The notes under the pieces are model-generated. The model made no database searches, was not told where the DNA came from, and worked only from the letters and a program-made list of their open reading frames with translations. Below, in pieces: positions 8,140 to 18,706 of a stretch of DNA of 64,000 bases. The position numbers and the translations under genes were made by a program. How positions within the stretch are numbered: position 1 is the first letter of the stretch; each line of letters starts with the position of its first letter. The DNA comes from Geomonas sp. RF6. Lineage in GTDB: Bacteria; Desulfobacterota; Desulfuromonadia; Geobacterales; Geobacteraceae. The stretch is from positions 1,257,001 through 1,321,000 of the forward strand of contig NZ_CP087999.1 in the NCBI RefSeq assembly GCF_021044625.1. Reading direction: 5' to 3'.

Positions 8140-9297
8140 CTAGTCGACTGACTTCCGGAGGAAGGTCGGGATATCGTACTGATCTTCGTCGTCCATCAGG
8201 AAGGAGCGCTGGCGGGCGACGTGCTCGCGCTGCTGCTTCTCGCGGATGAAGGTCGGGATCTCCCTGTTGATCTCGGAAGCGGAGGGCTTCACCAGGGTCG
8301 AGACGTTCTTCAGCTCGTGGCGCCCTTTCTCCAGATCGAAGCGGTCGCCGAAGCCGGTGGCGATCGCGGTGATCTTGATCGTCTCTCCGAGGCTCTCGTC
8401 GATGACGAGACCGACGATGATGTTTGCGTCCTCGTGCACCTTCTCGTGGATGATGCGGCTGGCGGCGTCGAATTCGTCCATGGTCATGGCGGACGGTCCG
8501 GAGATGTTTACCAGCACGCCCTTCGCGCCGGAGATGTCGATGTCTTCGAGGAGCGGGGAGGAGATCGCGCGGGTCGCTGCGTCAACCGCCCTGTTCTCGC
8601 CGGTGCCAAGACCGATACCCATCATCGCCATGCCGCGCTCGCTCATGATCGACTTCACGTCGGCGAAGTCGACGTTGATCATGCCGGACTGAGTGATGAG
8701 GTCGGAAATCCCCTGCACCGCCTGGCGCAGCACGTCGTCGGAGGGCTTGAATGCGTCGAGGATCGACATCGACTTCCCGGCCAGGCCGAGGAGGCGGTCG
8801 TTCGGGATCACGATGAGGGAGTCAACGTGCTTCTTCAGTTCCTTGATGCCGTCTTCGCCTTTGGCAAGACGCTGGCGACCTTCGCGGGAGAAAGGCTTGG
8901 TGACGACGCCGACGGTGAGGGCGCCGATTTCGCGGGCGATTTCTGCGATGACGGGAGCAGCGCCGGTACCGGTGCCGCCGCCCATACCGGCAGCGACGAA
9001 GATCATGTCAGCGCCCTTCAGCGCCTCGACGAGCTTCTCGCGATCCTCGATTGCAGCATCGCGCCCAACGTTGGGGTTGGCGCCTGCCCCGAGACCCTTG
9101 GTAAGCTGGGTGCCGATCTGGATTTTGATGGACGCCTTCGACATGCGCAATGCCTGGGCGTCGGTGTTTGCTACGATGAAATCGACCCCGGTGATGCCAA
9201 CCGTAATCATGGTGTTCACAGCGTTGCCGCCGGAACCGCCTACCCCAATTACCTTAATCTTCGCACTCTGGTCGATGCTCTCATCGAAGTGAAACAT
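8140..9297 (-). CDS. ftsZ: Cell division GTPase FtsZ
   Basis: The tubulin-like GTPase that polymerises into the Z ring at midcell. It has 385 residues, normal length. The GTP-binding signature GGGTGTG is at residues 106-112, with [17 protein letters not shown] near the N-terminus and NTDAQAL as expected. The C-terminal peptide [11 protein letters not shown] (375-385) is the usual contact for FtsA and other partners. A second, similar motif EIPTFIRE lies about 28 residues earlier (346-353), which is unusual. AAGGGGGA precedes the ATG. It is last in the dcw cluster, with a repeat-type hairpin between it and ftsA that may modulate its level. Confidence 0.98.
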   Translation of the reverse strand: MFHFDESIDQSAKIKVIGVGGSGGNAVNTMITVGITGVDFIVANTDAQALRMSKASIKIQIGTQLTKGLGAGANPNVGRDAAIEDREKLVEALKGADMIFVAAGMGGGTGTGAAPVIAEIAREIGALTVGVVTKPFSREGRQRLAKGEDGIKELKKHVDSLIVIPNDRLLGLAGKSMSILDAFKPSDDVLRQAVQGISDLITQSGMINVDFADVKSIMSERGMAMMGIGLGTGENRAVDAATRAISSPLLEDIDISGAKGVLVNISGPSAMTMDEFDAASRIIHEKVHEDANIIVGLVIDESLGETIKITAIATGFGDRFDLEKGRHELKNVSTLVKPSASEINREIPTFIREKQQREHVARQRSFLMDDEDQYDIPTFLRKSVD

Positions 9298-9423
9298 TCA
9301 ATATCCCCCTTATCGCCGCCCCCGGCAGATCAAAAAATTATTGGACCTTTTTATACATTTTTTTGGAACGATAGGGAAGCGTAAAATGCAGCAAACAAGC
9401 ACTTTTTTCGCGGAATAAAGAGA

Positions 9424-9459
9424 AGGGGACAGGCGCCTTTTGAGGGGGGCCTGTCCCCT
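9424..9459. repeat. Family D GGGGAC hairpin between ftsA and ftsZ
   Basis: GGGGACAGGCGCCTTTT, a G-rich loop, then CCTGTCCCC form an 11-bp-class stem with flanking A/T bases. Similar hairpins occur at 54972-55007 and 63600-63635. It sits 25 bp after the ftsA stop, so it could act as a partial terminator or RNA-stability element within the operon. Confidence 0.7.
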
Positions 9460-9485
9460 TTCAGGGGAGGGTGTTTTTGGCGTTT

Positions 9486-10721
9486 TTAGAAGAATTCACC
9501 GAACCACTCGCGCATCCTTTTGCCGACCCTGCGGAAGACATGGTCGTCGCTTTGCGCGGTCGGGAACTCGTGCACGCCGACGTTCTTGCTGCCGTACACA
9601 ACAAGGCCGACGCCGGTTGCGTAAACAGGCGAATTAACGACATCCACGAGCCCGCCGATCTTCTGGGGCACGCCGCGGCGCACCGGGAGGTTGAAGATCT
9701 GCTCGCCGAGTTCCGGCATCCCTTCGAGGATCGTGGAGCCGCCGGTGATGACGACGCCGGAGGCGATGAGGTCCTCGAGCCCCGATTTCACGATCTCGCG
9801 GTTCACCAGGGTGAAGATCTCCTCGACCCTCGGCTCGAGGATCTCGCACAGCAGCTGGCGGGAGAGGACGCGCGGCTTGCGCCCGCCGACGCTCGGCACC
9901 TCGATCGTCTCGTCCTTTCCGACGAGACTGGAGAGGCAGCAGCCGTACTTCTGCTTGATCCGCTCCGCCTCCGCCATCGGGGTGCGCAGGCCGACCGCGA
10001 TGTCGTTGGTGAGGTGGTTGCCGCCAAGAGAGAGGACGGAGGTGTGCTTGATGGCGCCGTCGACGAAGATGGCGATGTCGGTGGTGCCGCCGCCGATGTC
10101 CACGAGGGCCACGCCGAGCTCCTTCTCGTCAGCGGAGAGAACCGCCTCGGAGGAGGCGAGTTGCTCGAGGACGATGTCCGCCACCTCGAGACCCGCGCGG
10201 TTGCACGACTTCACGATGTTCTGGGCGCTCGCCACCGCGCCGGTGACGATGTGCACCTTCGCCTCCAGGCGCACGCCGCTCATCCCCAGAGGCTCGCGGA
10301 TGCCGTCCTGGTCGTCGATGATGAACTCCTGGGGCAGGATGTGGATGACTTCGCGGTCCATCGGGATCGCGATCGCCTTGGCCGCCTCGATGACGCGCTT
10401 CACGTCCTCGGTGGTGACCTCCCGGTTCTTGATGGCGATGACGCCCTGGGAGTTGAGCCCCTTGATGTGCCCCCCAGCGATACCGGCGTAGACAGACTTG
10501 ATCTCGCACCCGGCCATGAGCTCGGCCTCCTCGATGGCCTTCTTGATGGAGGCGACGGTGCTCTCGATGTTGATCACCACCCCCTTGCGCAGCCCGCGGG
10601 ACGGTGCGGTGCCGATCCCCACGATGTCGATCCCCTCTTCCGTGAGGTTGCCGACGATGGCGCAGATCTTGGTGGTGCCGATGTCGAGGCCTACGATCAA
10701 ATTATCCCGTCTGGTGGTCAT
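9486..10721 (-). CDS. ftsA: Cell division protein FtsA
   Basis: An actin-like ATPase that anchors FtsZ to the membrane and recruits later divisome proteins. It has 411 residues. The phosphate-1 loop is GLDIGTTKICAIVG near residue 10, the phosphate-2 loop is LVDIGGGTTDIAIF near 205, and VVITGGSTILEGM near 330 matches the adenosine motif. The C-terminal VFRRVGKRMREWFGEFF is a convincing amphipathic membrane-targeting helix. The AAGGGGGAG ribosome site is strong. The gene lies between ftsQ (57 bp gap) and ftsZ. Confidence 0.97.
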   Translation of the reverse strand: MTTRRDNLIVGLDIGTTKICAIVGNLTEEGIDIVGIGTAPSRGLRKGVVINIESTVASIKKAIEEAELMAGCEIKSVYAGIAGGHIKGLNSQGVIAIKNREVTTEDVKRVIEAAKAIAIPMDREVIHILPQEFIIDDQDGIREPLGMSGVRLEAKVHIVTGAVASAQNIVKSCNRAGLEVADIVLEQLASSEAVLSADEKELGVALVDIGGGTTDIAIFVDGAIKHTSVLSLGGNHLTNDIAVGLRTPMAEAERIKQKYGCCLSSLVGKDETIEVPSVGGRKPRVLSRQLLCEILEPRVEEIFTLVNREIVKSGLEDLIASGVVITGGSTILEGMPELGEQIFNLPVRRGVPQKIGGLVDVVNSPVYATGVGLVVYGSKNVGVHEFPTAQSDDHVFRRVGKRMREWFGEFF

Positions 10722-10778
10722 GCTCTCCCCCTTTTGCTTCCTTTATATTAGTAAACAGAAAATCATAGCTGCTGGAAC

Positions 10779-11675
10779 CTAGGTAATCGGGTGGGCCGGA
10801 GTCGTCTTCTCAGCAACTTTGCTGGTCGGCTGTTCCGTGCTCCCCTGCTGCAACCTTTTCACCACGATCTTGTCCGTGTAGTCGAGATCGATGTAGTCGA
10901 GCGCCTGCATCTGCGGCTTCAGATCCTTGTACACTGAGGCGAAGCGGGCGAGCTTCTCCTCGAAGGCGCCGTTGCCCAAGCGGACGGGGACGCCGCTGCT
11001 CACCGTGAAGAGGGTGAAGCCGTATCCCTTGTCGTAATGGACCTCCGAGACGTCCTCGAGATTGAAAACCTTCCCCTCCCTCAGCCGGTCGATCAGGACC
11101 AGCGCGGTCTTCAGCGCCTCCTTGGTACCTGCGGGGTCTGCCTGCACGTCCTGCGCGTTCACACCGGTGATGAGCGGGTAGTCGAGGCGGTCCCCCTCGA
11201 CGAGGGTCTTGAAAAGGACACCTTTCGCATCGAGGTAGCAAAGGGTACCGACATTGACGACCGCCTGGGGGGCACGTTCCGAGACCGCGATGGAGAGGGT
11301 GTGCGGGAAGTACCGCTTCACCTGCACCTGCTCGATCCAGGGATTCCTGGAGAGCTGCTGCACGATGTCCTTCAGGTGCAGCCCGAGCATGGAGTCACCC
11401 GGTTTGATCCCGGCAAGGGTGATGATCTCCTGACGGGAGAGCCGCTTCAGAGGGGAGACCTCCACAGTCTCCAGGCGCAGGAAGGTGGTGTTCTCCACCA
11501 CTTTCTTCACCTGCCACCCGCCGACACCGAGGGCGCCGCACACGGCAAGCGCAGCTGTCCCCTTTGCAAGCCCCTTCAGGAGCGGTCGCCAGTTGATCGG
11601 CTTCCGCTTCTTCGGGACCTTCTTCGCCCGGTTCTGGGGAAGCTGGCGCTTGGTTTTCTTGTGCAGGTCGCGCAT
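10779..11675 (-). CDS. ftsQ: Cell division protein FtsQ
   Basis: A bitopic divisome protein that links early and late division proteins. It has 298 residues. A very basic cytoplasmic start (KKTKRQLPQNRAKKVPKKRK) is followed by one membrane segment around ALAVCGALGVGGWQV, then a POTRA domain beginning LRLETVEVSPLKRLSRQEII and the FtsQ domain with NPWIEQVQVKRYFPHTLSI. The C-terminal tail is low complexity. It sits between ddl and ftsA as in most dcw clusters; the ribosome site is modest. Confidence 0.93.
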   Translation of the reverse strand: MRDLHKKTKRQLPQNRAKKVPKKRKPINWRPLLKGLAKGTAALAVCGALGVGGWQVKKVVENTTFLRLETVEVSPLKRLSRQEIITLAGIKPGDSMLGLHLKDIVQQLSRNPWIEQVQVKRYFPHTLSIAVSERAPQAVVNVGTLCYLDAKGVLFKTLVEGDRLDYPLITGVNAQDVQADPAGTKEALKTALVLIDRLREGKVFNLEDVSEVHYDKGYGFTLFTVSSGVPVRLGNGAFEEKLARFASVYKDLKPQMQALDYIDLDYTDKIVVKRLQQGSTEQPTSKVAEKTTPAHPIT

Positions 11676-11739
11676 GGGAGTTCGGCCCTTCGTTGTCGGA
11701 CACGTTGGACAGGTCGCCGTCAGACCTGTCGGGTAGCTG

Positions 11740-12657
11740 TCAGTTTTTCAGTGCTGCCGCGAGGAGAACCCGTTCCACGAGCTCTCCGAATTCGATCCCT
11801 GCTCCGCGAGCTATCTCAGGGAGGAGGCTCAGGTCCGTCATTCCGGGTAGGGTGTTCACCTCCAGGATGTAGCTCTCACGGTCTTTCGTGACAAGAAAGT
11901 CCACCCTGCTGTAGCAGTCGCACCCCAGCGCCGCGTGGGCGAGCTCACCGAGGCGCAGCACCTCCTGGTAGAGGTCCTCCGGGAGCGGTGCGGGGAAGAT
12001 GTGCTCGGCAAAGCCGTCGGTGTATTTCGCCTCGTAGTCGTAGAACTCGTTCTTGGGAACGATCTCGATGGCGCCGAGCGCCCGTCCGTCGAGGATGCCG
12101 ACCTGGATCTCGCGGCCGTCGATGAACTGCTCCACGAGCACCTCGGGGTCGTACTTGAAGGCCTCTTCCAGTGCGGGCTCCAGCCCCGCGCTCTCCTTCA
12201 CTATGCTCACCCCGACGGAGGAGCCCTCGCGGGAAGGCTTCACCACCACCGGCAGGGGGAAGGGGAGCTCGAGCTTGTCGCCGCGGCGCAGGACTACGTA
12301 CGGGGCGACGGTGAGGCCGGCGCCCTCGAAGACGCGCTTGGCGTAGACCTTGTGCATGGCGAGGGCGCTCGCCAGGATCCCGGAGCCGGTATAGGGAATC
12401 CCCATCAGCTCGAGGAGCCCCTGGACGGAGCCGTCCTCACCAAACCTGCCGTGCAGGCCGATGAAGGCGACCTCTACGCCGTGCGCGGAAAGCTGGCTTG
12501 CCAGGTCGCGCCCGGCATCGATGCCGACCGCGTCGTACCCCTTCTCCACGAGGGCCTTGAGGATCGCCGCGCCGCTTTTCAGGGAGACCTCCCGCTCGGC
12601 GGAAAGCCCGCCCATCAGCACTGCGATCTTCCTGGTTTTGAGCTCTGCTACTGTCAT
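11740..12657 (-). CDS. ddl: D-alanine--D-alanine ligase
   Basis: An ATP-grasp enzyme that makes the D-Ala-D-Ala dipeptide for MurF. It has 305 residues, the DdlB length. Family marks are [15 protein letters not shown] at the N-terminus, [48 protein letters not shown] and the metal-binding end [26 protein letters not shown] precedes the ATG. It is preceded in the operon by murB, but the 133 bp between them is filled by a 9-bp tandem repeat. Confidence 0.97.
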   Translation of the reverse strand: MTVAELKTRKIAVLMGGLSAEREVSLKSGAAILKALVEKGYDAVGIDAGRDLASQLSAHGVEVAFIGLHGRFGEDGSVQGLLELMGIPYTGSGILASALAMHKVYAKRVFEGAGLTVAPYVVLRRGDKLELPFPLPVVVKPSREGSSVGVSIVKESAGLEPALEEAFKYDPEVLVEQFIDGREIQVGILDGRALGAIEIVPKNEFYDYEAKYTDGFAEHIFPAPLPEDLYQEVLRLGELAHAALGCDCYSRVDFLVTKDRESYILEVNTLPGMTDLSLLPEIARGAGIEFGELVERVLLAAALKN

Positions 12658-12676
12658 TTGCTGCTTCCTTTCTGTA

Positions 12677-12790
12677 GTCCGACTGGTCCGACTGGTCCGA
12701 CTGGTCCGACTGGTCCGACTGGTCCGACTGGTCCGACGGTCCGACTGGTCCGACTGGTCCGACTGGTCCGACTGGTCCGACCGGTCCGAC
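12677..12790. repeat. 13-copy 9-bp minisatellite between murB and ddl
   Basis: Thirteen head-to-tail copies of GTCCGACTG (starting at 12677, 12686, 12695 and so on) run up to the base before the murB stop codon. One unit, starting at 12731, is 8 bp (GTCCGACG), and the last two carry a C instead of T. The array fills the whole spacer except about 20 bp holding the ddl ribosome site. Confidence 0.97.
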
Positions 12791-13705
12791 CTAAAGCACT
12801 CCTACTACGCGGACCTCTTCCTCAAGCTCGATGCCGCTCGAGCTCTTCACCCGATCCTTGATCAAATCACAGAGCTTCAGAAAGTCTGTCGCTGTCGCGG
12901 AGCCGGTGTTCACCAGGAAGTTGCAGTGCACCTCGGATACCTGCGCCCCCCCGACCTTCACCCCGCGCAGCCCGGCCTGATCTATGAGGCGCCACGCCTC
13001 CTGCCCGGGGGGATTCTTGAAAAAACACCCGGCGTTGGGGTACCCCACTCGCTGCACGGTCTTACGGTGCGAGAGGTTTTGCTCCATGACGCGCTCGATC
13101 TCCGCGCAGTCACCCTGGTCGAGGGAAAGGATCGCGCTCACCACGATCTCCCCCGGCTCCAGCTTCAGGAAGCGGTACCCGAACTCGAGCTCGCTCTTCC
13201 CTCTTTCCCGCACCCCTGCCGCGGTGAGCGTCATCAATGTGTCCACCCTGTCGAGAATGGACCAGCCGTGGGCACCGGCGTTTACCGCTACGGCACCGCC
13301 GAAAGTTCCGGGGATCCCCACCATGAACTCGAGCCCGGTCAGGCAGGCGTCGCAGGCGTAGTGGGTGAGCCCGTATGTGGTCACACCCGCCCCCGCCTGC
13401 AGCCGGGCACCCGGCAACGTCTCCAGCGCGTTGAAGTGCGCAAGGGAGATGACACACCCGGCGAAACCGGCATCGGCGACCAGAAGGTTCGATCCACCCC
13501 CCACCACGATCCAGGGGATCTCTTCCTGGGCGAGCACCGCTACTGCGCTCTGCAGGTCCTCAAGATCGAGCGGCTCGATGAAAAGCTCTGCGGCACCTCC
13601 GACCTTCAGGGTGCTGTGCTGCGACATCATCTCGGCGTGGCGCGCTTCGCCGCGCAGCCCGTCCGCGACCCTGTCCAGCCCGTCCTGCCAGGGGGTGCGC
13701 TCCAT
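12791..13705 (-). CDS. murB: UDP-N-acetylenolpyruvoylglucosamine reductase
   Basis: The FAD- and NADPH-dependent step that completes UDP-MurNAc. It has 304 residues from the ATG at 13705; a GTG one codon upstream (13708) is also possible, and both overlap the murC stop. FAD-binding marks are [16 protein letters not shown] and [18 protein letters not shown]. The proton-donor loop reads [11 protein letters not shown], so the serine of E. coli GSFFKNP is a cysteine here. Translational coupling to murC is likely from the overlap. Confidence 0.96.
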   Translation of the reverse strand: MERTPWQDGLDRVADGLRGEARHAEMMSQHSTLKVGGAAELFIEPLDLEDLQSAVAVLAQEEIPWIVVGGGSNLLVADAGFAGCVISLAHFNALETLPGARLQAGAGVTTYGLTHYACDACLTGLEFMVGIPGTFGGAVAVNAGAHGWSILDRVDTLMTLTAAGVRERGKSELEFGYRFLKLEPGEIVVSAILSLDQGDCAEIERVMEQNLSHRKTVQRVGYPNAGCFFKNPPGQEAWRLIDQAGLRGVKVGGAQVSEVHCNFLVNTGSATATDFLKLCDLIKDRVKSSSGIELEEEVRVVGVL

Positions 13706-15084
13706 CACTCGCTCCCGGGGGTGAGCTGCCCGAGGACCTTCTCACCGATCTGCCATACGTTCCCGGCGCCGAGAGTGAGAAGGATGTCGCCGGGTTGCAG
13801 GATCTTCAGGAGGTGCTCCGCGAGCGCCTCGCGGTCGGAGATCCAGGTGACGTCCTTCTGTCCGTGGCGGCGGATCCGCGCCACGAGGCTCTCCGCGGAG
13901 ATCCCCTCGATCGGAGCCTCCCCCGCGGGGTAGATATCGGTGAGGATCAGCACGTCGGCGTCGTAGAACGCCTTCACGAAATCCTCAAAGAGCTCCTTCG
14001 TGCGGGAGTAGCGGTGCGGCTGGAAGACCACCACGAGCCGCTTCTCCCATCCGGACTTGGCAGCGGCAAGAGTCGCCCGCACCTCTGTGGGGTGGTGCCC
14101 GTAGTCGTCGACGACCATGATGTCGTTCGCGGAACCTTTCAGGTGGAACCGGCGGCCGACGCCGCGGAAGGCAGCGAACCCTTCCTGGATCTTCTCGAAG
14201 GGGATGTCGAGCTCCATCGCCACCGCGATCGCGGCGAGGGCGTTCAGCACGTTGTGCGCGCCCGGCATGGCAAAGGAGATCTCCCCGAGCCGCACACCCT
14301 TGTGGTGCGCCACGAAGGTGGTGGTGAAGCCGGAAAGGCGCACGTCGGTGGCCCGGAAGTCGGCCTGGGCGGAGAGTCCGTAGCTCGTGAAGCGCTTCTG
14401 CACGCGCGGCAGGATGTCCGCCACGTTCGGGCTGTCGAGGCAAAGGACCGCAAGGCCGTAGAAGGGGACCTTGTTGATGAACTCCACGAAGGTGTCCTTG
14501 ATCTCTTCGATCCCGCTGTAGAAGTCGAGGTGGTCCGCGTCGATGTTGGTGACCACCGCAATGGTGGGGGAGAGCTTCAGGAAGGAGCCGTCCGACTCGT
14601 CCGCCTCCGCCACCAGGAATTTCCCCTGGCCGAGCCGCGCGTTCGTCCCGATGGAGTTGAGCCGCCCGCCGATCACCATCGTCGGGTCGATCCCCGCCCT
14701 GGACAGCAGGGTCGCCACCATGGAGGTGGTGGTGGTCTTCCCGTGGGTCCCGGCAACAGCGATCCCGTACTTCATGCGCATGAGCTCGGCGAGCATCTCC
14801 GCCCTGGGGATGACCGGGATGAAGCGGGCGTGCGCCTCCACTACCTCCGGGTTATCCTCGTGCACCGCGCTGGAGATGACGACGACGTCCGCCTCCACCA
14901 CGTTCTCGCTGCGGTGGCCGAAGAAGATCTCTCCCCCGAGCCCGGCGAGACGCTGGGTGATTTCCGTTTCGCGCAGGTCCGAGCCGGAGACCTTGTAGCC
15001 GAGGTTCAGGAGGACCTCGGCGATGCCGCTCATGCCGATCCCCCCGATTCCAACAAAGTGAATTTTCTCGATCTTTCCGTACAT
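13705..15084 (-). CDS. murC: UDP-N-acetylmuramate--L-alanine ligase
   Basis: Adds the first L-Ala to UDP-MurNAc in the cytoplasm. It has 459 residues. The N-terminal Rossmann motif is [17 protein letters not shown], the ATP loop is [16 protein letters not shown], and [17 protein letters not shown] is the family's C-terminal signature. The ATG at 15084 was chosen over a TTG one codon earlier because GGAG lies six bases before it. The 87-bp spacer to murG contains a short GC hairpin related to family C (15137-15161). Confidence 0.97.
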   Translation of the reverse strand: MYGKIEKIHFVGIGGIGMSGIAEVLLNLGYKVSGSDLRETEITQRLAGLGGEIFFGHRSENVVEADVVVISSAVHEDNPEVVEAHARFIPVIPRAEMLAELMRMKYGIAVAGTHGKTTTTSMVATLLSRAGIDPTMVIGGRLNSIGTNARLGQGKFLVAEADESDGSFLKLSPTIAVVTNIDADHLDFYSGIEEIKDTFVEFINKVPFYGLAVLCLDSPNVADILPRVQKRFTSYGLSAQADFRATDVRLSGFTTTFVAHHKGVRLGEISFAMPGAHNVLNALAAIAVAMELDIPFEKIQEGFAAFRGVGRRFHLKGSANDIMVVDDYGHHPTEVRATLAAAKSGWEKRLVVVFQPHRYSRTKELFEDFVKAFYDADVLILTDIYPAGEAPIEGISAESLVARIRRHGQKDVTWISDREALAEHLLKILQPGDILLTLGAGNVWQIGEKVLGQLTPGSE

Positions 15085-15136
15085 CAATACTCCAATCCAA
15101 AGGCATCCGGCGGCACCCGCCGCTCAGCCGTCTCTT

Positions 15137-15161
15137 CGCCACCCCCTCCCGGCAAAGGGAG
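15137..15161. repeat. Family C-like half element between murG and murC
   Basis: CCCCTCCCGGCAAAGGGAGGGG forms an 8-bp stem. Sequence and setting resemble single arms of the family C elements. Confidence 0.45.
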
Positions 15162-15171
15162 GGGCAATTTC

Positions 15172-16245
15172 TTAATACCCCCGCACCATCCGGGTCACGA
15201 TCACCTGCGCGGCGTCGAGGTGGGCGAGCTTCTTCGCGTTTTGCCTCGTCTCCTCCAGGAGTTCCGGCTTTTCCATGAGGGCGGTGATCTCCCGCGCCAC
15301 CCGTTCTCCGGTGAGTTCCTTGTCGAGGATCATGAAGCCGGCACCCTTCTCCACCAGCGACTCCGCGTTTTTCCTCTGGTGGTCGTCCGCGGCGTACGGG
15401 AAGGGAACGAAGATGCACGCCTTGCCGCACGCGGTGATCTCGGCGATCGTCGTCGCCCCTGCCCTGCAGATGATGAGGTCGGCGGCGCCGTAGGCCGCGG
15501 ACATGTCGTCGATGAAGGGCTTTACCTCGGCGTCGAAGCCGTTCGCGCGGTACCCCGCCCGCACCTCTTCCAGGTCCTTCTCCCCCGTCTGGTGGGTGAT
15601 GACCAGTCTCTCCTTCACGGATAAGAGGTGCGGCAGTGCGGCCACCAGCGCGAGGTTCACGCTGTGCGCCCCGGCGCTCCCCCCGAAAACGAGGACCCGG
15701 AAGGTGGAGGCGCTCTCCTCGTCCTGCCCTTGGAATCCCCAGAGGATCTCCTTGCGGATCGGGTTTCCGGTGAGCACCGTGCTGTCCGGCGGGAAGAAGG
15801 TCGCCGCCTGTTCCATGGAGATGAAGACGCGCCGGGCGAAGCGGCCAAGAAGCCTGTTGGTGAGCCCCGGGATCGCGTTCTGCTCGTGCACGTAGGTCGG
15901 AATCCCCAAGGCCCGCGCCGCGAGGAGGACGGGCGCCGAGGCGTAGCCGCCGACCCCGAGGACGAGGTCCGGCCTGAACTTTCTCAGTATCTTTTGGGCC
16001 TGCAGGCAGCCGAAGAGGAGCCTGCCGCCGCTTTTGACCTTCGCCACCGCGCCGAGCCCCTTCACGCCGCTTGCGGAGATCAGCGCCAGCCGATAGCCGA
16101 GCCGGGGGACCATGCGTGCCTCGATGCCGCGGCTCGTCCCGACGAAGAGGACCTCGTTCCCCGGCGTCGCCAGGAATTCCTCCGCCACCGCTATCCCGGG
16201 GAAAAGGTGGCCGCCGGTCCCCCCCCCTGCCACGATGAGCCTCAT
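15172..16245 (-). CDS. murG: Lipid II synthase MurG
   Basis: A peripheral membrane GT28 glycosyltransferase adding GlcNAc to lipid I to make lipid II. It has 357 residues. The three glycine-rich loops are visible: AGGGTGGHLFPG at the N-terminus, LGVGGYASAPVLLAA near 100, and VFGGSAGAHSVN near 190. The C-terminal half carries ICRAGATTIAEITACGKACI. Its ATG overlaps the ftsW stop, which suggests coupling. Confidence 0.97.
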   Translation of the reverse strand: MRLIVAGGGTGGHLFPGIAVAEEFLATPGNEVLFVGTSRGIEARMVPRLGYRLALISASGVKGLGAVAKVKSGGRLLFGCLQAQKILRKFRPDLVLGVGGYASAPVLLAARALGIPTYVHEQNAIPGLTNRLLGRFARRVFISMEQAATFFPPDSTVLTGNPIRKEILWGFQGQDEESASTFRVLVFGGSAGAHSVNLALVAALPHLLSVKERLVITHQTGEKDLEEVRAGYRANGFDAEVKPFIDDMSAAYGAADLIICRAGATTIAEITACGKACIFVPFPYAADDHQRKNAESLVEKGAGFMILDKELTGERVAREITALMEKPELLEETRQNAKKLAHLDAAQVIVTRMVRGY

Positions 16246-17348
16246 GAGGGGAGCCCCTTCATGCGCGAGGAGACGTTCAGGAGTATCCCCACGGCGGTGA
16301 GGGAGATGATGAGGGAGCTTCCGCCGTAGCTGAGAAAGGGGAGCGCGAGCCCCTTCGTCGGGAGCATGCCGCTCACCACCGCCATGTTGATGAAGGCCTC
16401 AAGCCCGAGAAGCACGGCGATTCCGAATGCGAGAAAGCGACCGAAGTTGTCTTCGGCCGCTATGGCGACGCGGATGGAGCGCTGCACCAGTAACAGGAAC
16501 ATCGATGCGATCACCAGCACCCCGACCAGCCCGAGTTCCTCGCCGCATACGGAAAGGATGAAGTCGGTATGCGCCTCCGGAAGATAAAAGAGCTTCTGCT
16601 TCCCCTCGCCGAGCCCCTGTCCGAGGATCCCTCCGGTGCCGAGCGCCAGCCAGGACTGGATGATCTGGAATCCCGCGTTCGTCGGGTCCTTCCACGGGTC
16701 GAGGAAGGCGGTGATGCGCCGCATGCGGTACGCCTCGGAGACGACGAGGTAAAAAACGCCGGGAAGAGCGACCACACCCATGCCGAGGATGTAGCGCGGC
16801 TTTGTTCCCGCGGCAAAGAGCATGGTGATCGCCACCGTCCCCATGGTGAGCGCCGCCCCCATGTCGTGCTGCTTCAGGAGTATCACGATGAAGGCGCCGA
16901 GTATCATGAGGTACGGGAAGAAGCCGGTGCTGAAGTTGCGCAGCTTCTCCTGCCTCTTGTCCAGCGAGTACGCCATGTAGATGATGAGGGCGACCTTCGC
17001 AAGCTCGGAGGGCTGGAAGTTGAAGCCCGGCAGCCTGATCCAGCGCGACGCCCCTTTGGCCGCCCCTCCGATCCCGGGGATGAAGACGAGGATCAGCAGG
17101 AAGAAGCAGGAAAGGAAGAGGGGCACCGCCACCTTCTTCCAGACGTGGTAGTCGAGCTGCATGGTGAAGACCATGGCGGCAAAACCGGCCGCGGCGAAGA
17201 TCCCCTGGCGCTTCAGGAAGTAGAAGCCGTCGTGGTACTTCTTCGCCGCCATCACCGAGGAAGCGGAGTAGACCATGACCACCCCGAAGCAGGTGAGGGT
17301 CACCGCCATGACGAGGATGATGATGTCGAACCCTTCCGGACGCCTCAC
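16242..17348 (-). CDS. ftsW: SEDS peptidoglycan polymerase FtsW
   Basis: A polytopic SEDS protein that polymerises lipid II during septation together with FtsI. It has 368 residues and about ten membrane segments. Conserved stretches include [52 protein letters not shown] and [12 protein letters not shown]. The start is GTG at 17348, which overlaps the murD stop (GTGA). It fits directly between murD and murG in the operon. Confidence 0.96.
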   Translation of the reverse strand: MRRPEGFDIIILVMAVTLTCFGVVMVYSASSVMAAKKYHDGFYFLKRQGIFAAAGFAAMVFTMQLDYHVWKKVAVPLFLSCFFLLILVFIPGIGGAAKGASRWIRLPGFNFQPSELAKVALIIYMAYSLDKRQEKLRNFSTGFFPYLMILGAFIVILLKQHDMGAALTMGTVAITMLFAAGTKPRYILGMGVVALPGVFYLVVSEAYRMRRITAFLDPWKDPTNAGFQIIQSWLALGTGGILGQGLGEGKQKLFYLPEAHTDFILSVCGEELGLVGVLVIASMFLLLVQRSIRVAIAAEDNFGRFLAFGIAVLLGLEAFINMAVVSGMLPTKGLALPFLSYGGSSLIISLTAVGILLNVSSRMKGLPS

Positions 17349-18706
17349 TTATCCCCCTCGGAGTCGCCGGAGAGGACGAGAGCGCGGTATTGCAGCGCGC
17401 GGTCCTCGTAGTCGCGGAACATGTCGAAGCTGGAGCAGGCCGGTGAGAAGAGGACGATGCCGCCGGACTTCGTGACAGCGCGGGCGGTGGAGACCGCCTC
17501 CGCGAGGGTCGTGGCGAGGTGGGTGTCGGTGAGGGCGCCAAGGGCCTCGTTCATCCGCTCTTTCGCCTCGCCGATGAGGATCAGGTGGCTCACCCGCTCC
17601 TGCACCAGGGGAGCCAACGGCTCGTAGGAGCCCCCCTTGTCCTTCCCGCCGGCGATGAGGGTGATGCCGCCGGGGAAACTCTCCAGCGACTTCACCACGC
17701 TCCCCACGTTCGTCCCCTTGCTGTCCTCGTACCAGGCGACGCCGTTTTGCTCCGTGACGAACTCCATCCGGTGCGGCAGCCCCTTGAACGAGGTCACGGC
17801 GGCGTAGGCGCATTCCCCCTCGCAGCGCATGAGGAGCGTGGAGGCGAGGCTCGCCATGATGTTGTCGAGGTTGTGCACCCCCTTCAGCCGGATGCCGTCG
17901 GTGCCGAAGCGGAGCACCTTCCCCTGGAAGGAAAAGGTGATGAAGCCTTCCTGGTACCAGATCCCCTCCTCAAGCTCCTTTTGGCGGCTCATGGGGAAGA
18001 CGCGGGCCTTCAGCCGGGGGGCGCAGGCCGCCACCAGCGGGTCGTCGATGTTCAGAACAGCGAAGTCCTCCGCCCTCTGGTTCTCGAAGATGCGCAGCTT
18101 CGCGTCGATGTACTCCTGGTACGTCTCGTAGCGGTCCAGGTGGTCCTCGGTGATGTTCAGGAGAACCGCGACGTTCGGGCGGAAGCTCTCGATCCCCTCG
18201 AGCTGGAAGGAAGAGAGCTCCACCACGACGCGGTCGACCCGCTCACCGGAGGCGGCGAGCTCGATCAGGGGATTGCCGATATTGCCGCCGACAAAGGTGT
18301 CGAAACCGCAGTGCCGGAAGATCTCCCCGGTAAGGGTGGTGGTCGTCGTCTTGCCGTTCGTCCCGGTGATGGCGACGATGGGTGCTTCGATGAACCAGGA
18401 GGCAAGCTCCACCTCGCTCACCACGCGGCGCCCCTGGGCCACCGCCATCGCCAGCGGCTTCAGGTCCATCGGCACGCCGGGGCTCACCACGATGAGCTCC
18501 GCCATGAGGAAGGTGTGGGCGCTGTGTCGCCCGAGCTCGTAATTTATGTCGAGGTCTTTCAGCTGCTCCAGCACGGAGGCGAGCTGCTCCTCGTCGCGCA
18601 TGTCGGTCACCGTGAGATGCGCGCCCCGCTCGGCGAGGAAACGGGTGACCGCCACGCCGGTGCGGGCGAGTCCTACTACCAAAATATTTTTGCCCTGGAG
18701 ATCCAT
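17345..18706 (-). CDS. murD: UDP-N-acetylmuramoylalanine--D-glutamate ligase
   Basis: Adds D-Glu to UDP-MurNAc-L-Ala. It has 453 residues counting from [17 protein letters not shown], which follows AGAAGGA; an upstream in-frame ATG would add 19 unconserved residues. The ATP loop is [17 protein letters not shown], followed by [16 protein letters not shown] and the C-terminal [19 protein letters not shown] 207-bp spacer without a gene separates it from mraY upstream. Confidence 0.97.
   Translation of the reverse strand: MDLQGKNILVVGLARTGVAVTRFLAERGAHLTVTDMRDEEQLASVLEQLKDLDINYELGRHSAHTFLMAELIVVSPGVPMDLKPLAMAVAQGRRVVSEVELASWFIEAPIVAITGTNGKTTTTTLTGEIFRHCGFDTFVGGNIGNPLIELAASGERVDRVVVELSSFQLEGIESFRPNVAVLLNITEDHLDRYETYQEYIDAKLRIFENQRAEDFAVLNIDDPLVAACAPRLKARVFPMSRQKELEEGIWYQEGFITFSFQGKVLRFGTDGIRLKGVHNLDNIMASLASTLLMRCEGECAYAAVTSFKGLPHRMEFVTEQNGVAWYEDSKGTNVGSVVKSLESFPGGITLIAGGKDKGGSYEPLAPLVQERVSHLILIGEAKERMNEALGALTDTHLATTLAEAVSTARAVTKSGGIVLFSPACSSFDMFRDYEDRALQYRALVLSGDSEGDK

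Noticed and set aside
9471-10751. 426-codon plus-strand ORF
   Set aside because: Antisense shadow of ftsA, no ribosome site and biased composition.
12461-13933. 490-codon plus-strand ORF through the minisatellite
   Set aside because: The 9-bp unit is a multiple of three so it stays open in many frames; the ORF is antisense to ddl and murB.
13795-15624. 609-codon plus-strand ORF
   Set aside because: Antisense shadow of murC and murG, with low-complexity Asp/His/Val-rich translation typical of reverse GC-rich codons.
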